From contig NZ_JARZZP010000010.1 of assembly GCF_029948085.1 (NCBI RefSeq), positions 1-64,000 of the forward strand: DNA of 64,000 nt, written 5' to 3'. A model generated the notes under the pieces. That model saw nothing but the letters and a program-made list of their open reading frames with translations, was not told where the DNA came from and made no database searches. The position numbers were made by a program, and so were the translations under genes. Positions 45,514 through 55,711 of the stretch are shown here, in pieces (positions within the stretch are counted from its first letter, which is position 1; each line of letters begins with the position of its first letter). Source of the stretch: Streptococcus taonis. GTDB taxonomy: Bacteria > Bacillota > Bacilli > Lactobacillales > Streptococcaceae.

Positions 45514-45521
45514 TATTCGAA
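45514..45521 (-). promoter_or_regulatory. Candidate combox (ComX promoter)
   Basis: Minus-strand TTCGAATA matches the combox TACGAATA at 7 of 8 bases. A T-rich run (the mnmG terminator tail, 45541-45546) lies about 20 bp upstream, where ComX promoters carry T residues. Confidence 0.5.
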
Positions 45522-45540
45522 AATAAAGGACGATTCTATC

Positions 45541-45573
45541 AAAAAAGCTGAATTCCCTAAAAGAGAATTCAGC
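45541..45573 (-). terminator. Terminator of mnmG
   Basis: Perfect 9-bp minus-strand stem GCTGAATTC / GAATTCAGC with a 9-base loop and TTTTTT. Confidence 0.92.
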
Positions 45574-45582
45574 ACTTTGTCT

Positions 45583-47499
45583 TTAGTCAGCCTTTTTTTC
45601 TAGATTTTTTGAAATGCTTCGATTTTTACCTTCCAGATACACCATCAGAATAGAAATATCTGCCGGGTTAACCCCAGAAATACGGCTAGCTTGCCCGATG
45701 GTTTCTGGATTGATGAGCTTGAACTTCTGGCGAGCCTCTGTCGCAATGGAGTCAATATCATCCCAATCAATATTCGCTGGAATACGTTTTTCTTCCATAC
45801 GTTTCATCTTGGCAACCTGATCCATGGCTTTTGAAATGTAACCTTCGTACTTGATTTCTGTTTCAATCAATTCGATAATCTTGTCATCTAACTCTTCAGC
45901 GGCAGGTCCGATAAAGGCAACCACATCTTGGTAAGAGACTTCTGGACGACGGAGGAACTCCTTGGCAGTGACTGCATCAGTCAATGGTTTGAATCCCATC
46001 GCTTCGACCTTGGCGTTAGTTTCCTTGACCGGCTTGAGTTTGATGCTGTCTAGGCGCTTCATCTCATTGTCAAATTGATTTTTCTTGATCTCAAAGCGTA
46101 CCCAACGTTCATCATCCACAAGACCAATCTCGCGTCCCATCTCTGTCAAACGCATATCGGCATTGTCATGACGGAGGATGAGACGGTATTCCGCACGACT
46201 GGTCAAGAGACGGTAGGGTTCAATGGTCCCCTTGGTCACCAAGTCATCAATCATCACTCCAATATAACCGTCGCTTCGTTTCAGAATCAACTCAGGCTTG
46301 CCTTGGATCTTCAGAGCCGCATTGATACCAGCGATAATCCCTTGACCAGCAGCCTCTTCGTAACCTGACGTTCCATTTGTCTGACCCGCTGTGAAAAGTC
46401 CTGAGATTTTCTTGGTTTCCAGAGTCGCACGCAACTGATGCGGCAAGACCATGTCGTACTCAATAGCATAACCAGTACGCATCATCTCTGCATTTTCCAA
46501 ACCTTTGATGGAATGTACCAAGTCACGTTGTACATCTTCAGGAAGACTGGTTGAGAGACCTTGGACATAAACTTCTTCTGTATTGCGTCCTTCTGGCTCT
46601 AGGAAAAGTTGGTGGCGTTCCTTGTCCGCAAAGCGCACAATCTTGTCCTCAATCGACGGACAGTAACGAGGCCCCACTCCCTTAACCACACCTGTAAACA
46701 TAGGAGCACGGTGGAGATTGTTTTGGATAATCTCATGGCTGGTACCATTGGTGTAAGTCAACCAACATGGCACCTGATCTTTGACATAATCCTCATCACG
46801 TGAAGTATATGAGAAGTGATTAGGTGCTTCGTCTCCTGGCTGAATCTCTGTCACATCGTAGTTGATAGAAGAAGCCTTGACACGTGGAGGCGTTCCTGTC
46901 TTGAAACGACCAATTTCGAGTCCCAGTTCCTTGAGATTGTCAGCTAGGTTAATCGAAGCTAAACTGTGATTTGGTCCTGACGAGTACTTGAGGTCTCCGA
47001 TGATGATTTCCCCACGGAGGGCAGTCCCTGTGGTCACAATAACAGCCTTAGCAGCATACTCTTGATGGGTCGCAGTACGCACACCGACAACCTTGCCATC
47101 TTCCACCAAAATCTCATCAATCATGGTTTGACGAAGAGTGAGATTCTCTTGATTTTCAACGGTTTTTCGCATCTCTTTAGAGTAAAGTTCCTTGTCAGCC
47201 TGCGCACGAAGAGCACGAACAGCTGGACCTTTCCCAGTGTTGAGCATCTTCATCTGGATGTAAGTCTTGTCAATGGTCTTGGCCATTTCCCCACCGAGAG
47301 CGTCGACTTCACGCACGACAATTCCCTTGGCAGAACCACCGATAGAGGGATTACATGGCATGAAAGCCAACATTTCAATGTTGATAGTCGCAAGCAAGAC
47401 CTTGCAACCCATACGGCTAGCAGCTAGGGAAGCTTCCACCCCGGCATGCCCAGCACCGATAACTATAATATCGTATTCTTCTATAAAATTATAAGTCAT
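45583..47499 (-). CDS. mnmG: tRNA U34 carboxymethylaminomethyl-modifying enzyme MnmG
   Basis: FAD-dependent enzyme (638 aa) that with MnmE modifies the wobble uridine. N-terminal Rossmann motif [13 protein letters not shown] (about 11-23), [13 protein letters not shown], and the C-terminal [11 protein letters not shown]-type helix ([16 protein letters not shown]). Full length. Its 5' end overlaps the Nudix gene by 11 bases. mnmA, which thiolates the same base, is just upstream in the same direction. Confidence 0.97.
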   Translation of the reverse strand: MTYNFIEEYDIIVIGAGHAGVEASLAASRMGCKVLLATINIEMLAFMPCNPSIGGSAKGIVVREVDALGGEMAKTIDKTYIQMKMLNTGKGPAVRALRAQADKELYSKEMRKTVENQENLTLRQTMIDEILVEDGKVVGVRTATHQEYAAKAVIVTTGTALRGEIIIGDLKYSSGPNHSLASINLADNLKELGLEIGRFKTGTPPRVKASSINYDVTEIQPGDEAPNHFSYTSRDEDYVKDQVPCWLTYTNGTSHEIIQNNLHRAPMFTGVVKGVGPRYCPSIEDKIVRFADKERHQLFLEPEGRNTEEVYVQGLSTSLPEDVQRDLVHSIKGLENAEMMRTGYAIEYDMVLPHQLRATLETKKISGLFTAGQTNGTSGYEEAAGQGIIAGINAALKIQGKPELILKRSDGYIGVMIDDLVTKGTIEPYRLLTSRAEYRLILRHDNADMRLTEMGREIGLVDDERWVRFEIKKNQFDNEMKRLDSIKLKPVKETNAKVEAMGFKPLTDAVTAKEFLRRPEVSYQDVVAFIGPAAEELDDKIIELIETEIKYEGYISKAMDQVAKMKRMEEKRIPANIDWDDIDSIATEARQKFKLINPETIGQASRISGVNPADISILMVYLEGKNRSISKNLEKKAD

Positions 47500-47920
47500 T
47501 TCTTAACCTTTCAAAAATTTCTCGCAAATAGGGAACTAGCTTCTCCTCCTCTAGAGCTTGATCCATGGTAACCCATTTAAAGTGCGTATGCTCTTCAGGA
47601 TCTAATCTGATAATTGGCTTCTCCCCAACCCACTCTGCTTTATAAACTAAGCGAGTAAAGACAATATCCTTTGAGGTATCCAGTTGACTATCTTCGTGAA
47701 GAAGTTTGAGCGAACTGCTGTCTAGCCTAATTCCCGCTTCTTCAATACATTCTCTAAGAGCTCCATCTCGCGGAAGTTCACCCTTTTCAACCCCGCCACC
47801 AGGAATATCCCAGTAAGTCGGATAAACGTTGGGTTGTCCTCTTTTAATTTCCGAACGCTGAATGAGTAAATAATCACCACCACTATGAACAAGTACATGG
47901 GCAATAAGCTTAACCATCAT
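47489..47920 (-). CDS. Nudix hydrolase (first of two)
   Basis: 143-aa Nudix protein with the full box [20 protein letters not shown] then EAGI (about 42-65). The substrate is unknown; members hydrolyse nucleoside diphosphate derivatives. RBS TAGGAGAGAAA, eight bases after the other Nudix gene, and its 3' end overlaps mnmG. The context suggests nucleotide housekeeping rather than a tRNA role. Confidence 0.9.
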   Translation of the reverse strand: MMVKLIAHVLVHSGGDYLLIQRSEIKRGQPNVYPTYWDIPGGGVEKGELPRDGALRECIEEAGIRLDSSSLKLLHEDSQLDTSKDIVFTRLVYKAEWVGEKPIIRLDPEEHTHFKWVTMDQALEEEKLVPYLREIFERLRNDL

Positions 47921-47928
47921 TTTCTCTC

Positions 47929-48384
47929 CTATTCGTTAAGATGGATGTGTCGTAATTGTCCGTCCCAATCTGGTAGGGCTGTCTTTAAAAAGGCTGGAAC
48001 CAGCTGAATATCCTCAAACTTGTCCAAGTCAATCCACTCACAGGGTTGCGTTTTCTCATCTTCCTGCATGGTCAACGGGGCATCTTCAAGTAAATCCACT
48101 AGATAATGAAACTCGATATTGTGATAATAGACACCGTCTTGTTCAAAACGATTTTCAACTACAAAAGCTAGTTGCCCAGCTTGAGCTTTGACACCCAGTT
48201 CTTCCTTCACTTCACGGACTACCGCATCTTCCGTTCTCTCATTGACTTGAATCGCACCACCAATAGTGTAATACTTGCCCTTGTCTTTGGTAACTAGAAG
48301 CTTGTGATTTTGGACAATCAAGGCTGTCGCCCGAACTCCAAAAACCGTATTTTCTACTTTTGTCCGAAAGTCTTGTTGAATCAT
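47929..48384 (-). CDS. Nudix hydrolase (second of two)
   Basis: 151-aa Nudix protein with box GGAIQVNERTEDAVVREVKE then ELGV. Start: ATG at 48382-48384 after AGAGGAAAGGAAAAAG; the frame is open nine codons further. It is not a close duplicate of the neighbour (low identity outside the box), so the two probably have different substrates. Confidence 0.88.
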   Translation of the reverse strand: MIQQDFRTKVENTVFGVRATALIVQNHKLLVTKDKGKYYTIGGAIQVNERTEDAVVREVKEELGVKAQAGQLAFVVENRFEQDGVYYHNIEFHYLVDLLEDAPLTMQEDEKTQPCEWIDLDKFEDIQLVPAFLKTALPDWDGQLRHIHLNE

Positions 48385-48524
48385 CTTTTTCCTTTCCTCT
48401 AAACGACACAAAAACAGTCAAAACTCCAAAGAAGTGCAGGACAAAAAAGCCTGCAACATCCATGAGCTTTGACCATCATTTCTATTGCTTTTATTATTGT
48501 AGCAAATTGAGAAAATTTGTCAAT

Positions 48525-49941
<1,417 letters not shown>

Positions 49942-49970
49942 ATTATAACATGCTTGGTTGGAGAAGACAA
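49942..49970 (-). promoter_or_regulatory. mnmA promoter
   Basis: Minus-strand TTGTCT (49965-49970), 17-bp spacer and TATAAT (49942-49947). Confidence 0.7.
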
Positions 49971-49997
49971 GAAAGAGGCTGATAATCTACCAACCTC
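49968..49997 (-). terminator. Terminator before the mnmA promoter
   Basis: Minus-strand GAGGTTG / CAGCCTC (one wobble) with a 9-base loop and TTTCTTG. It ends transcription from the small membrane ORFs. Confidence 0.65.
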
Positions 49998-50024
49998 TGG
50001 TTTTAAATACATTTCAAGTCCAAA

Positions 50025-50258
50025 CTATTCTTTATAGAAAAAAGTCCTATAAATTCGAGCAATAGTTAAAATACAAACAAATATAATTCCCAAAATAGAT
50101 AATACTGTTTTCACAAAACTCATTTCAGAACCTATAACATATATATGAAAAAGAGGGGCTAGTCCTACACATAGAGACAATAGATAACTAATAAATCTTA
50201 TCTCACCAATTCCTGCAAAAAAATGTTTCATTTTAAATATTCCAATTTTACCTTTCAT
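50025..50258 (-). CDS. Small membrane protein (77 aa), unknown
   Basis: Two predicted hydrophobic segments (FISYLLSLCVGLAPLFHIYV and VLSILGIIFVCILTIAR) and a short basic tail ARIYRTFFYKE. The ATG at 50256-50258 starts two bases after the stop of an open frame (AGATG after TAA), which suggests coupling. No good Shine-Dalgarno is present. AT-rich codon use differs from the neighbouring housekeeping genes. I do not recognise the family; an immunity-type or remnant protein is possible. Confidence 0.5.
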   Translation of the reverse strand: MKGKIGIFKMKHFFAGIGEIRFISYLLSLCVGLAPLFHIYVIGSEMSFVKTVLSILGIIFVCILTIARIYRTFFYKE

Positions 50259-50260
50259 CT

Positions 50261-50395
50261 TTATAATCCACAAGCAAATCTATTGACTTCTCTTTTTTTG
50301 AAAAATCTTAACAATAAATTTACTCCACTTAATGCCACTAAGATTTCAAGCGTCAGAATTTCTCCAAGAAAAAATGCAAACTGACAAAATTCCTG
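50261..50395 (-). pseudogene. Open frame without a start codon, membrane-like remnant
   Basis: Translates to 44 residues beginning QEFCQFAFFLGEILTLEILV and ending RFACGL. It has one hydrophobic segment but no ATG, GTG or TTG near its start. It lies just downstream of the 78-aa ORF, in a different frame, so the two could be one membrane gene broken by a frameshift. Alternatively it is untranslated. Confidence 0.4.
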
Positions 50396-50403
50396 CTAAA
50401 ATA

Positions 50404-50640
50404 CTATCCTCCCAGCAAATAGAGAGTCAGCAAAAATAAAATAACCGAAATTGGCAGGAAAGCAGCTCGATTTGTTTTACAAAAAATGGCATAACAAAGA
50501 CTACCTATCGAAAACGACAGAATAACTTCAATAGTTATCTTTAGAACAGGATAATATATATTTTTAATAAAAAGAATTAAAAGGATAAACAATACCAATG
50601 AACAAAGAACGGATTTGATATAAAATTTTAAATGAGTCAT
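50404..50640 (-). CDS. Small membrane protein (78 aa), unknown
   Basis: Three hydrophobic segments (SVLCSLVLFILLILFI, VILSFSIGSLCYAIFC, FLPISVILFLLTLYLL). Weak RBS (AGG). It ends LLGG and may have been longer if the following open frame was once joined to it. AT-rich; family not recognised. Confidence 0.5.
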   Translation of the reverse strand: MTHLKFYIKSVLCSLVLFILLILFIKNIYYPVLKITIEVILSFSIGSLCYAIFCKTNRAAFLPISVILFLLTLYLLGG

Positions 50641-50832
50641 AATTTTTTTAGATTCTACCTACTATAGATAAAATCACCTTTCTTATTTTCTTCTCATGAT
50701 ATCCACTTTACTTTCTTGACTAGAATTTCTATGAATATAAATATGGTAAATGAAAAATCGGACTTCTAACTAAAAGAAATTGATGAAACATGTAAAGATT
50801 TGAGATCCTAATGAATCTACTCAATGCAGATT
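50641..50832. other. AT-rich gap in the small-ORF islet
   Basis: No ORF with a ribosome binding site and no convincing hairpin seen. Base composition is clearly richer in AT than the flanking genes. Confidence 0.5.
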
Positions 50833-50946
50833 TTATTTTGACAGTAGTTCTATAACAACTCTAAATAACACTGGGGTTGCTAGAATCAACATAACCCCTA
50901 CCACAAAGACAATGATTACCCGAAATAGATCTTTATTTTTACGCAT
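50833..50946 (-). CDS. Hydrophobic 37-aa peptide divergent from rgg
   Basis: MRKNKDLFRVI, a hydrophobic core IIVFVVGVMLILATPVLF, and ending VVIELLSK. RBS GGAGGTTGTTTCA is strong, so translation is likely. One membrane helix. It is divergent from the Rgg-type regulator 128 bp away, which is where Rgg systems often keep a peptide gene. However, it lacks the D(I/L)IIVGG-type C-terminus of known SHP pheromones and could simply be a small membrane protein of the DUF4044 kind. Confidence 0.6.
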   Translation of the reverse strand: MRKNKDLFRVIIVFVVGVMLILATPVLFRVVIELLSK

Positions 50947-50992
50947 TGAAACAACCTCCAATCTTTATTTTCTAGCTACATGATACCCCATA

Positions 50993-51020
50993 TTTACTTT
51001 CTATATTCTTATGATACAAT
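50993..51020 (+). promoter_or_regulatory. rgg promoter
   Basis: TTTACT (50993-50998), 16-bp spacer and TACAAT (51015-51020) with an extended -10 TGA. Confidence 0.6.
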
Positions 51021-51074
51021 ATGTTTAATAGAATTCAATTTATTGTTAACTTTTTTCACGAAGAGGAGGAAATC

Positions 51075-51938
51075 ATGCGCTATGATTTCGGGAAAGTATA
51101 TAAAGACATACGCGAGTCAAAAGGATTGACCCAAGAAGAGGTCTGTGGAAAGGTCCTTTCAAGAACCAGCCTTTCCAAGTTTGAAAGTGGCAAGGCAACT
51201 CCCAAATATGAAAACATGGAGTTTCTTCTCCGTCAAATCAATATGAGTTTTGAAGAGTTTGAATACATCTGCCATCTCTACCAGCCAAGCCAGCGAACAG
51301 AAATCATGCAAACCTATCTCAATACGAGTTCCATCTTTGGTACCAGTAGTCTAGTCAATTTATTTGAAACATGCCAAGACTATCTCAAGATCTATCACGA
51401 TCTCCCTATAAAGGAAATCAGAGATATGCTGGAAGTTGTCATTTATATCCGTCAACATGGAACAGGACAACTTTCAATCCAAGTGGAACAAACGGTCAAA
51501 AAGCTTTGGGAAAAAATTGAAAAACAAGATACATGGTATGAAAACGACCTAAAAATCCTCAACACCATACTTTTTAACTTTCCCATCGAACACCTCCACC
51601 TCATCACTGAAAAGATCTTGCAGCGCTTGGAAGAATATAAAAACTATCGACATTTATATGAATTACGAATGGCAATCCTACTCAATCTGTCCACCATTTA
51701 CTTGTACAACCAAGATAAAAATACCTGTCAACAAATCTGCTACACCTTACTAGAGGACTCTAAGAAAAAGAAAAGATACGATATTTTGGCAATCACTTAT
51801 GTTCGAATAGGTATTTGTACTAGTAATGAACATCTTATTCAAAAGGGCTTCTCCCTTCTGGAGTTAACTGATGAAACCTCAATGCTATCTCACCTCAAAA
51901 AGGAAGTAGAGAACTGTTATCAAGCAAAGGAAATATAA
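51075..51938 (+). CDS. Rgg/MutR-family transcriptional regulator
   Basis: 287-aa regulator with an N-terminal helix-turn-helix (YDFGKVYKDIRESKGLTQEE, SRTSLSKFESGKATP, about 2-45) and a C-terminal all-helical repeat domain that in Rgg proteins binds short peptides. The ATG at 51075-51077 follows AGAGGAGGAAATC; an upstream in-frame ATG lacks an RBS. No gene of known function is cotranscribed. It is probably the controller of the adjacent peptide or of targets elsewhere. Confidence 0.88.
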   Translation: MRYDFGKVYKDIRESKGLTQEEVCGKVLSRTSLSKFESGKATPKYENMEFLLRQINMSFEEFEYICHLYQPSQRTEIMQTYLNTSSIFGTSSLVNLFETCQDYLKIYHDLPIKEIRDMLEVVIYIRQHGTGQLSIQVEQTVKKLWEKIEKQDTWYENDLKILNTILFNFPIEHLHLITEKILQRLEEYKNYRHLYELRMAILLNLSTIYLYNQDKNTCQQICYTLLEDSKKKKRYDILAITYVRIGICTSNEHLIQKGFSLLELTDETSMLSHLKKEVENCYQAKEI

Positions 51939-51939
51939 A

Positions 51940-51970
51940 AAAAGTCGAGGAAATCCCTCGACTTTTGCAT
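51940..51970. terminator. Bidirectional terminator between rgg and the LysM gene
   Basis: Arms aaaagtcgagg (51940-51950) and cctcgactttt (51956-51966), 5-base loop. T runs on both strands, longer on the minus strand. Confidence 0.9.
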
Positions 51971-51990
51971 CTTATTTTGTTCGTCAGTTC

Positions 51991-52608
51991 TTAGTACCAA
52001 CCGTTGTTAAGCCAGAAGTTCTTAGCTGCAGTCCATGAACCGTAACGTCCTGCAACGTAAGCGTCTGCTACACGTTCTTGGTTTTCTGCTGAATAGTCAC
52101 CGTTCAAGTATGAATCTGTCAATTGGTAACGTCCGATGTAACGTCCGTTTGTAGCTGTGTAGCTACCGCCTGATTCTTTTTGAGCGATCCATTCTTTAGC
52201 TTCTGCTTCAGAACCGCTCACAGTTGAAGTTGATGCTGAAGTTTCTGTTGTAGCAACAATTTCTTCTGCTACGGTTACGCTTGCTGCTGGTGCTTCATAA
52301 GTTGTTGTTTCAGTAGCTGCAGGTGCTGCTACTGGAGCTTCTGCTGTCGCAGTTGAAGTTGCTGGTGCTTCACCATCAATCACCAATACTTGGTCTACAT
52401 AGATCAAATGAATATCTTTAATCTTATTTTTTTCTGCCAATTTTTCAACAGTTGTATTGTATTTTTCAGCGATTCCTGATAGAGTGTCACCTGATTTTAC
52501 TGTGTAAGTTGTTGTTTCTTGTGCAAAAGTAAGTGATGGTGCAAGGAAAGCAAGCGCTGCTGCTACTCCTACAAGTCCTGTTTTAATTTTGTTAGTTGTT
52601 GATTTCAT
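51991..52608 (-). CDS. Secreted LysM-domain cell wall protein
   Basis: 205 aa: signal peptide (about 1-29, AALAFLAPSLTFAQ), one LysM domain (YTVKSGDTLSGIAEKYNT, about 35-77) for peptidoglycan binding, an Ala/Thr/Pro-rich linker, and a C-terminal domain of about 70 residues (EAKEWIAQKESGGSYTATNG ... WLNNGWY). The last resembles the lysozyme-like tail of aggregation-promoting and Sip-like proteins. In pneumococcus the equivalent gene belongs to the WalRK regulon as I recall, but I could not find a clean WalR box here. Confidence 0.88.
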   Translation of the reverse strand: MKSTTNKIKTGLVGVAAALAFLAPSLTFAQETTTYTVKSGDTLSGIAEKYNTTVEKLAEKNKIKDIHLIYVDQVLVIDGEAPATSTATAEAPVAAPAATETTTYEAPAASVTVAEEIVATTETSASTSTVSGSEAEAKEWIAQKESGGSYTATNGRYIGRYQLTDSYLNGDYSAENQERVADAYVAGRYGSWTAAKNFWLNNGWY

Positions 52609-52787
52609 ATTAAAAGATTCTCCTTCTTTCTTATATTTCCATCATACCCTACTATTATTACTGTTTCTTGACGGTTTTATGTAGAAATGTTACAAGACTA
52701 TGTTTTATTTCACTTAAACAGCCTCTTTTTGTTACAAAAGGCTTGATTTTATAGGCTTTATGGGGATTTTAGATATTTTATCATGGA

Positions 52788-52819
52788 ATTGAGCGCTTGC
52801 ATCTAATCTTTGATATAAT
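52788..52819 (+). promoter_or_regulatory. sdaAB promoter with cre box
   Basis: TGATATAAT extended -10 (TATAAT at 52814-52819). On the minus strand ATGCAAGCGCTCAAT (52788-52802) matches cre at 14 of 15 positions and lies over the -35 region. Confidence 0.65.
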
Positions 52820-52849
52820 AGAGTTAAGAATCTTTTTAAGGGGAAACAG

Positions 52850-53521
52850 ATGCAATCACTTCGTTTTCAATCTGTCTTTGATATCATTGGGCCAGTCATG
52901 ATTGGCCCATCTAGTAGTCACACGGCAGGAGCTGTTCGTATCGGTAAAATCGTCTCTTCTATCTTTGACGATACTCCAACCGAAGTCGAGTTCCAGCTTT
53001 TTAATTCTTTTGCAAAAACCTATCGAGGGCACGGAACTGATCTCGCCCTGGTCGCTGGAATCTTAGGAATGGATACAGATGATCCAGAAATTCCAAATAG
53101 TTTAGAAATTGCCCACAAGCGTGGCATCAAAATTGTCTGGACCATCCAGAAAGACAGTAACGCCCCTCACCCAAATACTACGAAAATCACTGTCAAGAAT
53201 GAGCACAAGACCATCAGTGTGACAGGAATTTCAATCGGTGGTGGAAATATCCAGGTGACAGAGCTCAATGGCTTTGCCGTATCCCTCAACATGAACACTC
53301 CTACCATTATCATCGTTCATCAGGATGTTCCTGGTATGATTGCTCATGTAACAGAGGCCCTCTCTCGCTTTGACATTAACATCGCTCAGATGAATGTAAC
53401 TCGCGAAAAAGCTGGTGAGAAAGCCATTATGATTATCGAAGTTGATAGTCGCAACTGTGATGAATCTATCGAAGAGATTCGTAAAATTCCTCATTTGCAT
53501 AATGTCAATTTCTTTCAATAG
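52850..53521 (+). CDS. sdaAB: L-serine dehydratase, beta subunit
   Basis: 223-aa beta subunit of the iron-sulfur L-serine deaminase, producing pyruvate and ammonia. It has an N-terminal FDIIGPVMIGPSSSHTAGA segment and a C-terminal ACT domain (about 148-223, TIIIVHQDVPGMIAHVTEAL). RBS AAGGGGAAACAG. Eight bases before sdaAA. Confidence 0.95.
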   Translation: MQSLRFQSVFDIIGPVMIGPSSSHTAGAVRIGKIVSSIFDDTPTEVEFQLFNSFAKTYRGHGTDLALVAGILGMDTDDPEIPNSLEIAHKRGIKIVWTIQKDSNAPHPNTTKITVKNEHKTISVTGISIGGGNIQVTELNGFAVSLNMNTPTIIIVHQDVPGMIAHVTEALSRFDINIAQMNVTREKAGEKAIMIIEVDSRNCDESIEEIRKIPHLHNVNFFQ

Positions 53522-53529
53522 GAGAAAAT

Positions 53530-54402
53530 ATGTTTTACTCTATCAAAGAATTAGTCCAACAAGCCGAACTTGATTTTCAAGGCAATGTTGCTGAACTCAT
53601 GATTACGACTGAGTTTGAGCTAACCGGTCGTGAACGCGAAGAAGTTCTCCTCCTCATGGAACGCAATCTTGAGGTTATGAAAGCTTCTGTTGAACTTGGT
53701 CTTAGTGAAAAGAAATCTCGTAGCGGTTTGACAGGTGGTGATGCTGCCAAGCTCGACCACTACATCAAAAAAGGAAAGACGCTGTCTGACTTCACTGTCT
53801 TGTCTGCAGCCCGTAACGCTATCGCCGTTAATGAGCACAATGCCAAAATGGGATTGGTCTGTGCAACTCCTACGGCTGGTAGTGCCGGTTGTCTTCCCGC
53901 TGTCCTCACAGCTGCTATTCAAAAGTTGAGTCTAACTCATGAACAACAACTAGACTTCTTATTTGCTGCGGGTGCTTTTGGCCTCGTCATTGCGAACAAT
54001 GCTTCTATCTCAGGTGCCGAAGGTGGTTGTCAAGCCGAAGTTGGTTCAGCTTCAGCCATGAGCGCCGCTGCCTTAACCCTAGCTGCAGGCGGAACGCCTT
54101 ATCAAGCGAGCCAAGCCATCGCCTTCGTTATCAAAAACATGCTCGGTCTTATCTGTGACCCAGTTGCAGGTTTAGTTGAAGTTCCTTGCGTCAAGCGGAA
54201 CGCTATGGGAGCCAGCTTTGCCTTCATCGCAGCCGATATGGCCTTAGCTGGTATCGAATCAAAAATTCCAGTTGATGAGGTCATTGACGCCATGTATCAA
54301 GTAGGATCTAGCTTACCAACTGCCTTTCGTGAAACTGCTGAAGGGGGGCTCGCTGCCACACCTACAGGTCGTCGCCTTCAAAAAGAAATCTTCGGCGAAT
54401 AA
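53530..54402 (+). CDS. sdaAA: L-serine dehydratase, alpha subunit
   Basis: 290-aa catalytic subunit with the cluster-binding Cys residues in CATPTAGSAGCLPAVL, GGCQAEVGSASAM and LICDPVAGLVEVPC. It acts with SdaAB. RBS AGGAGAAAAT. Followed after 23 bases by the HAD gene, probably in one operon. Confidence 0.95.
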   Translation: MFYSIKELVQQAELDFQGNVAELMITTEFELTGREREEVLLLMERNLEVMKASVELGLSEKKSRSGLTGGDAAKLDHYIKKGKTLSDFTVLSAARNAIAVNEHNAKMGLVCATPTAGSAGCLPAVLTAAIQKLSLTHEQQLDFLFAAGAFGLVIANNASISGAEGGCQAEVGSASAMSAAALTLAAGGTPYQASQAIAFVIKNMLGLICDPVAGLVEVPCVKRNAMGASFAFIAADMALAGIESKIPVDEVIDAMYQVGSSLPTAFRETAEGGLAATPTGRRLQKEIFGE

Positions 54403-54425
54403 TTTCATCATTATGAGGAGAATCA

Positions 54426-55067
54426 ATGTCATCTATATCTGCTATCTTTTTTGACTTAGATGGAACACTAGTTGATAGTTCTATCGGTATCCATAATGGT
54501 TTCACCTATACCTTTGATCAACTTGGAGTTTCTAGTCCTAGTGCCAAAACCATTCGAGGTTTTATGGGGCCCCCACTAGAAACCAGCTTTGCTAGTTGTT
54601 TGCCAGCTGAGCAAATAGAGGAAGCCATCCAGCTCTATCGTTCTTATTATAAGGAAAAGGGTGTGTACGAAGCCCAACTCTTTCCACATATCAAAGATTT
54701 ACTCGTAGAACTAGCTGAGCATTATCCTCTTTATATCACTACTACGAAGAATACACCAACCGCAGTTGATATGACTAGCAATTTTGGGATTGACCACTTC
54801 TTTGATGGCATTTATGGTTCAAGCCCTCAAGCCCTACACAAGGCAGATGTTATTCGTCAGGCTCTGGAAACTCATCATCTAACTCCCGAAAAAGTGGTTA
54901 TTATCGGAGATACCAAGTTTGATATGATTGGCGCCCAAGAAACTGGCATTAAAAAATTAGCGGTAACCTGGGGATTCGGTGAGGAGAAAGACCTCATGGA
55001 CTATAATCCTGACTGGATTGCTCACCACCCAACAGACATTTTACAGCATCTACAATTAAAACGTTAA
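54426..55067 (+). CDS. HAD-family phosphatase (phosphoglycolate phosphatase-like)
   Basis: 213-aa HAD hydrolase with FFDLDGTLVDSSIG (nucleophile Asp about 10), the second motif ITTTKNTP, Lys in HKADVIRQAL and the metal motif VIIGDTKFDMIGA. Gph/PgmB-like subgroup; the substrate is not determined. RBS GAGGAGAATCA. It shares the sda transcript and ends in a good terminator. Confidence 0.88.
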   Translation: MSSISAIFFDLDGTLVDSSIGIHNGFTYTFDQLGVSSPSAKTIRGFMGPPLETSFASCLPAEQIEEAIQLYRSYYKEKGVYEAQLFPHIKDLLVELAEHYPLYITTTKNTPTAVDMTSNFGIDHFFDGIYGSSPQALHKADVIRQALETHHLTPEKVVIIGDTKFDMIGAQETGIKKLAVTWGFGEEKDLMDYNPDWIAHHPTDILQHLQLKR

Positions 55068-55073
55068 ACAAAA

Positions 55074-55112
55074 GACTCCCAGCCTAAAAGTTAGGTTTGG
55101 GAGCTTTTTGTC
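55074..55112 (+). terminator. Terminator of sdaAB-sdaAA-HAD
   Basis: Stem CTCCCAGCCTAA / TTAGGTTTGGGAG (one mismatch), short loop, then CTTTTTG. Confidence 0.88.
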
Positions 55113-55153
55113 TGATCATAATGAGGAGAATGACATTCCCCATATTCGTCCAA

Positions 55154-55567
55154 TTATTCAAAAGGGGAAACTTCTTCGATTTCAACCTCTTTAGATCTAT
55201 TGATTGTTACTATTTCTACTTCTTTACTTGGCATAGCTAGCAGAACTAATAGAGCAATACCACCCATTGGAACGAAGTAAAGGAAGATGAGAGCCCAGTG
55301 AAGGCCTGCATCTCTTAGCCGACGAACTTTTACAGCAAGACTTGGTGTAAAGAACACTATACCTAAAATCATATAAATACTTATGATTGCTACTCCTAAA
55401 ATAGGATCTGTTTCTCCAGCATCATTCCAGGCCATTTGAAAATAGAATATATACAGGGGTAGGAACAAAATACTATTCATCAGCCAAACCCACCAAAAGT
55501 CTGAACGTGTTGAACGGCCTGTAAAATCTGCATAGCCTTTAAAGAAATTTTTATATGCTTGAATCAT
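55154..55567 (-). CDS. DUF805 membrane protein
   Basis: 137-aa protein with the DUF805 signature FTGRSTRSDFWWVWL (about 16-30), three to four hydrophobic segments and the conserved VRRLRDAG loop, then an acidic tail with the repeated word SKEVEI. Function unknown; cell-envelope localisation. RBS TAGGAGTAACTT. It lies alone and convergent to the HAD gene. Confidence 0.85.
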   Translation of the reverse strand: MIQAYKNFFKGYADFTGRSTRSDFWWVWLMNSILFLPLYIFYFQMAWNDAGETDPILGVAIISIYMILGIVFFTPSLAVKVRRLRDAGLHWALIFLYFVPMGGIALLVLLAMPSKEVEIVTINRSKEVEIEEVSPFE

Positions 55568-55711
55568 AAGTTACTCCTAATTTTTTATTTACTATATCTA
55601 TTCAATAACAAGTTTGTTCAAAAAACTCTGAAAGTCTCTCCAAATCTAGAAAAAAGATACTATCCCTTCCCTCCTGTCAAAAAGAATTCTAGGGATAATA
55701 CCTTACTTTTA

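Noticed and set aside
50833-50946. 37-aa peptide as a classical SHP pheromone
   Set aside because: It lacks the conserved acidic-residue plus IIVGG-type C-terminus of SHPs and is longer than usual.
52609-52849. WalR box upstream of the LysM gene
   Set aside because: TGTTAC and TGTAAC words are present but no pair has the required 5-bp spacing and orientation.
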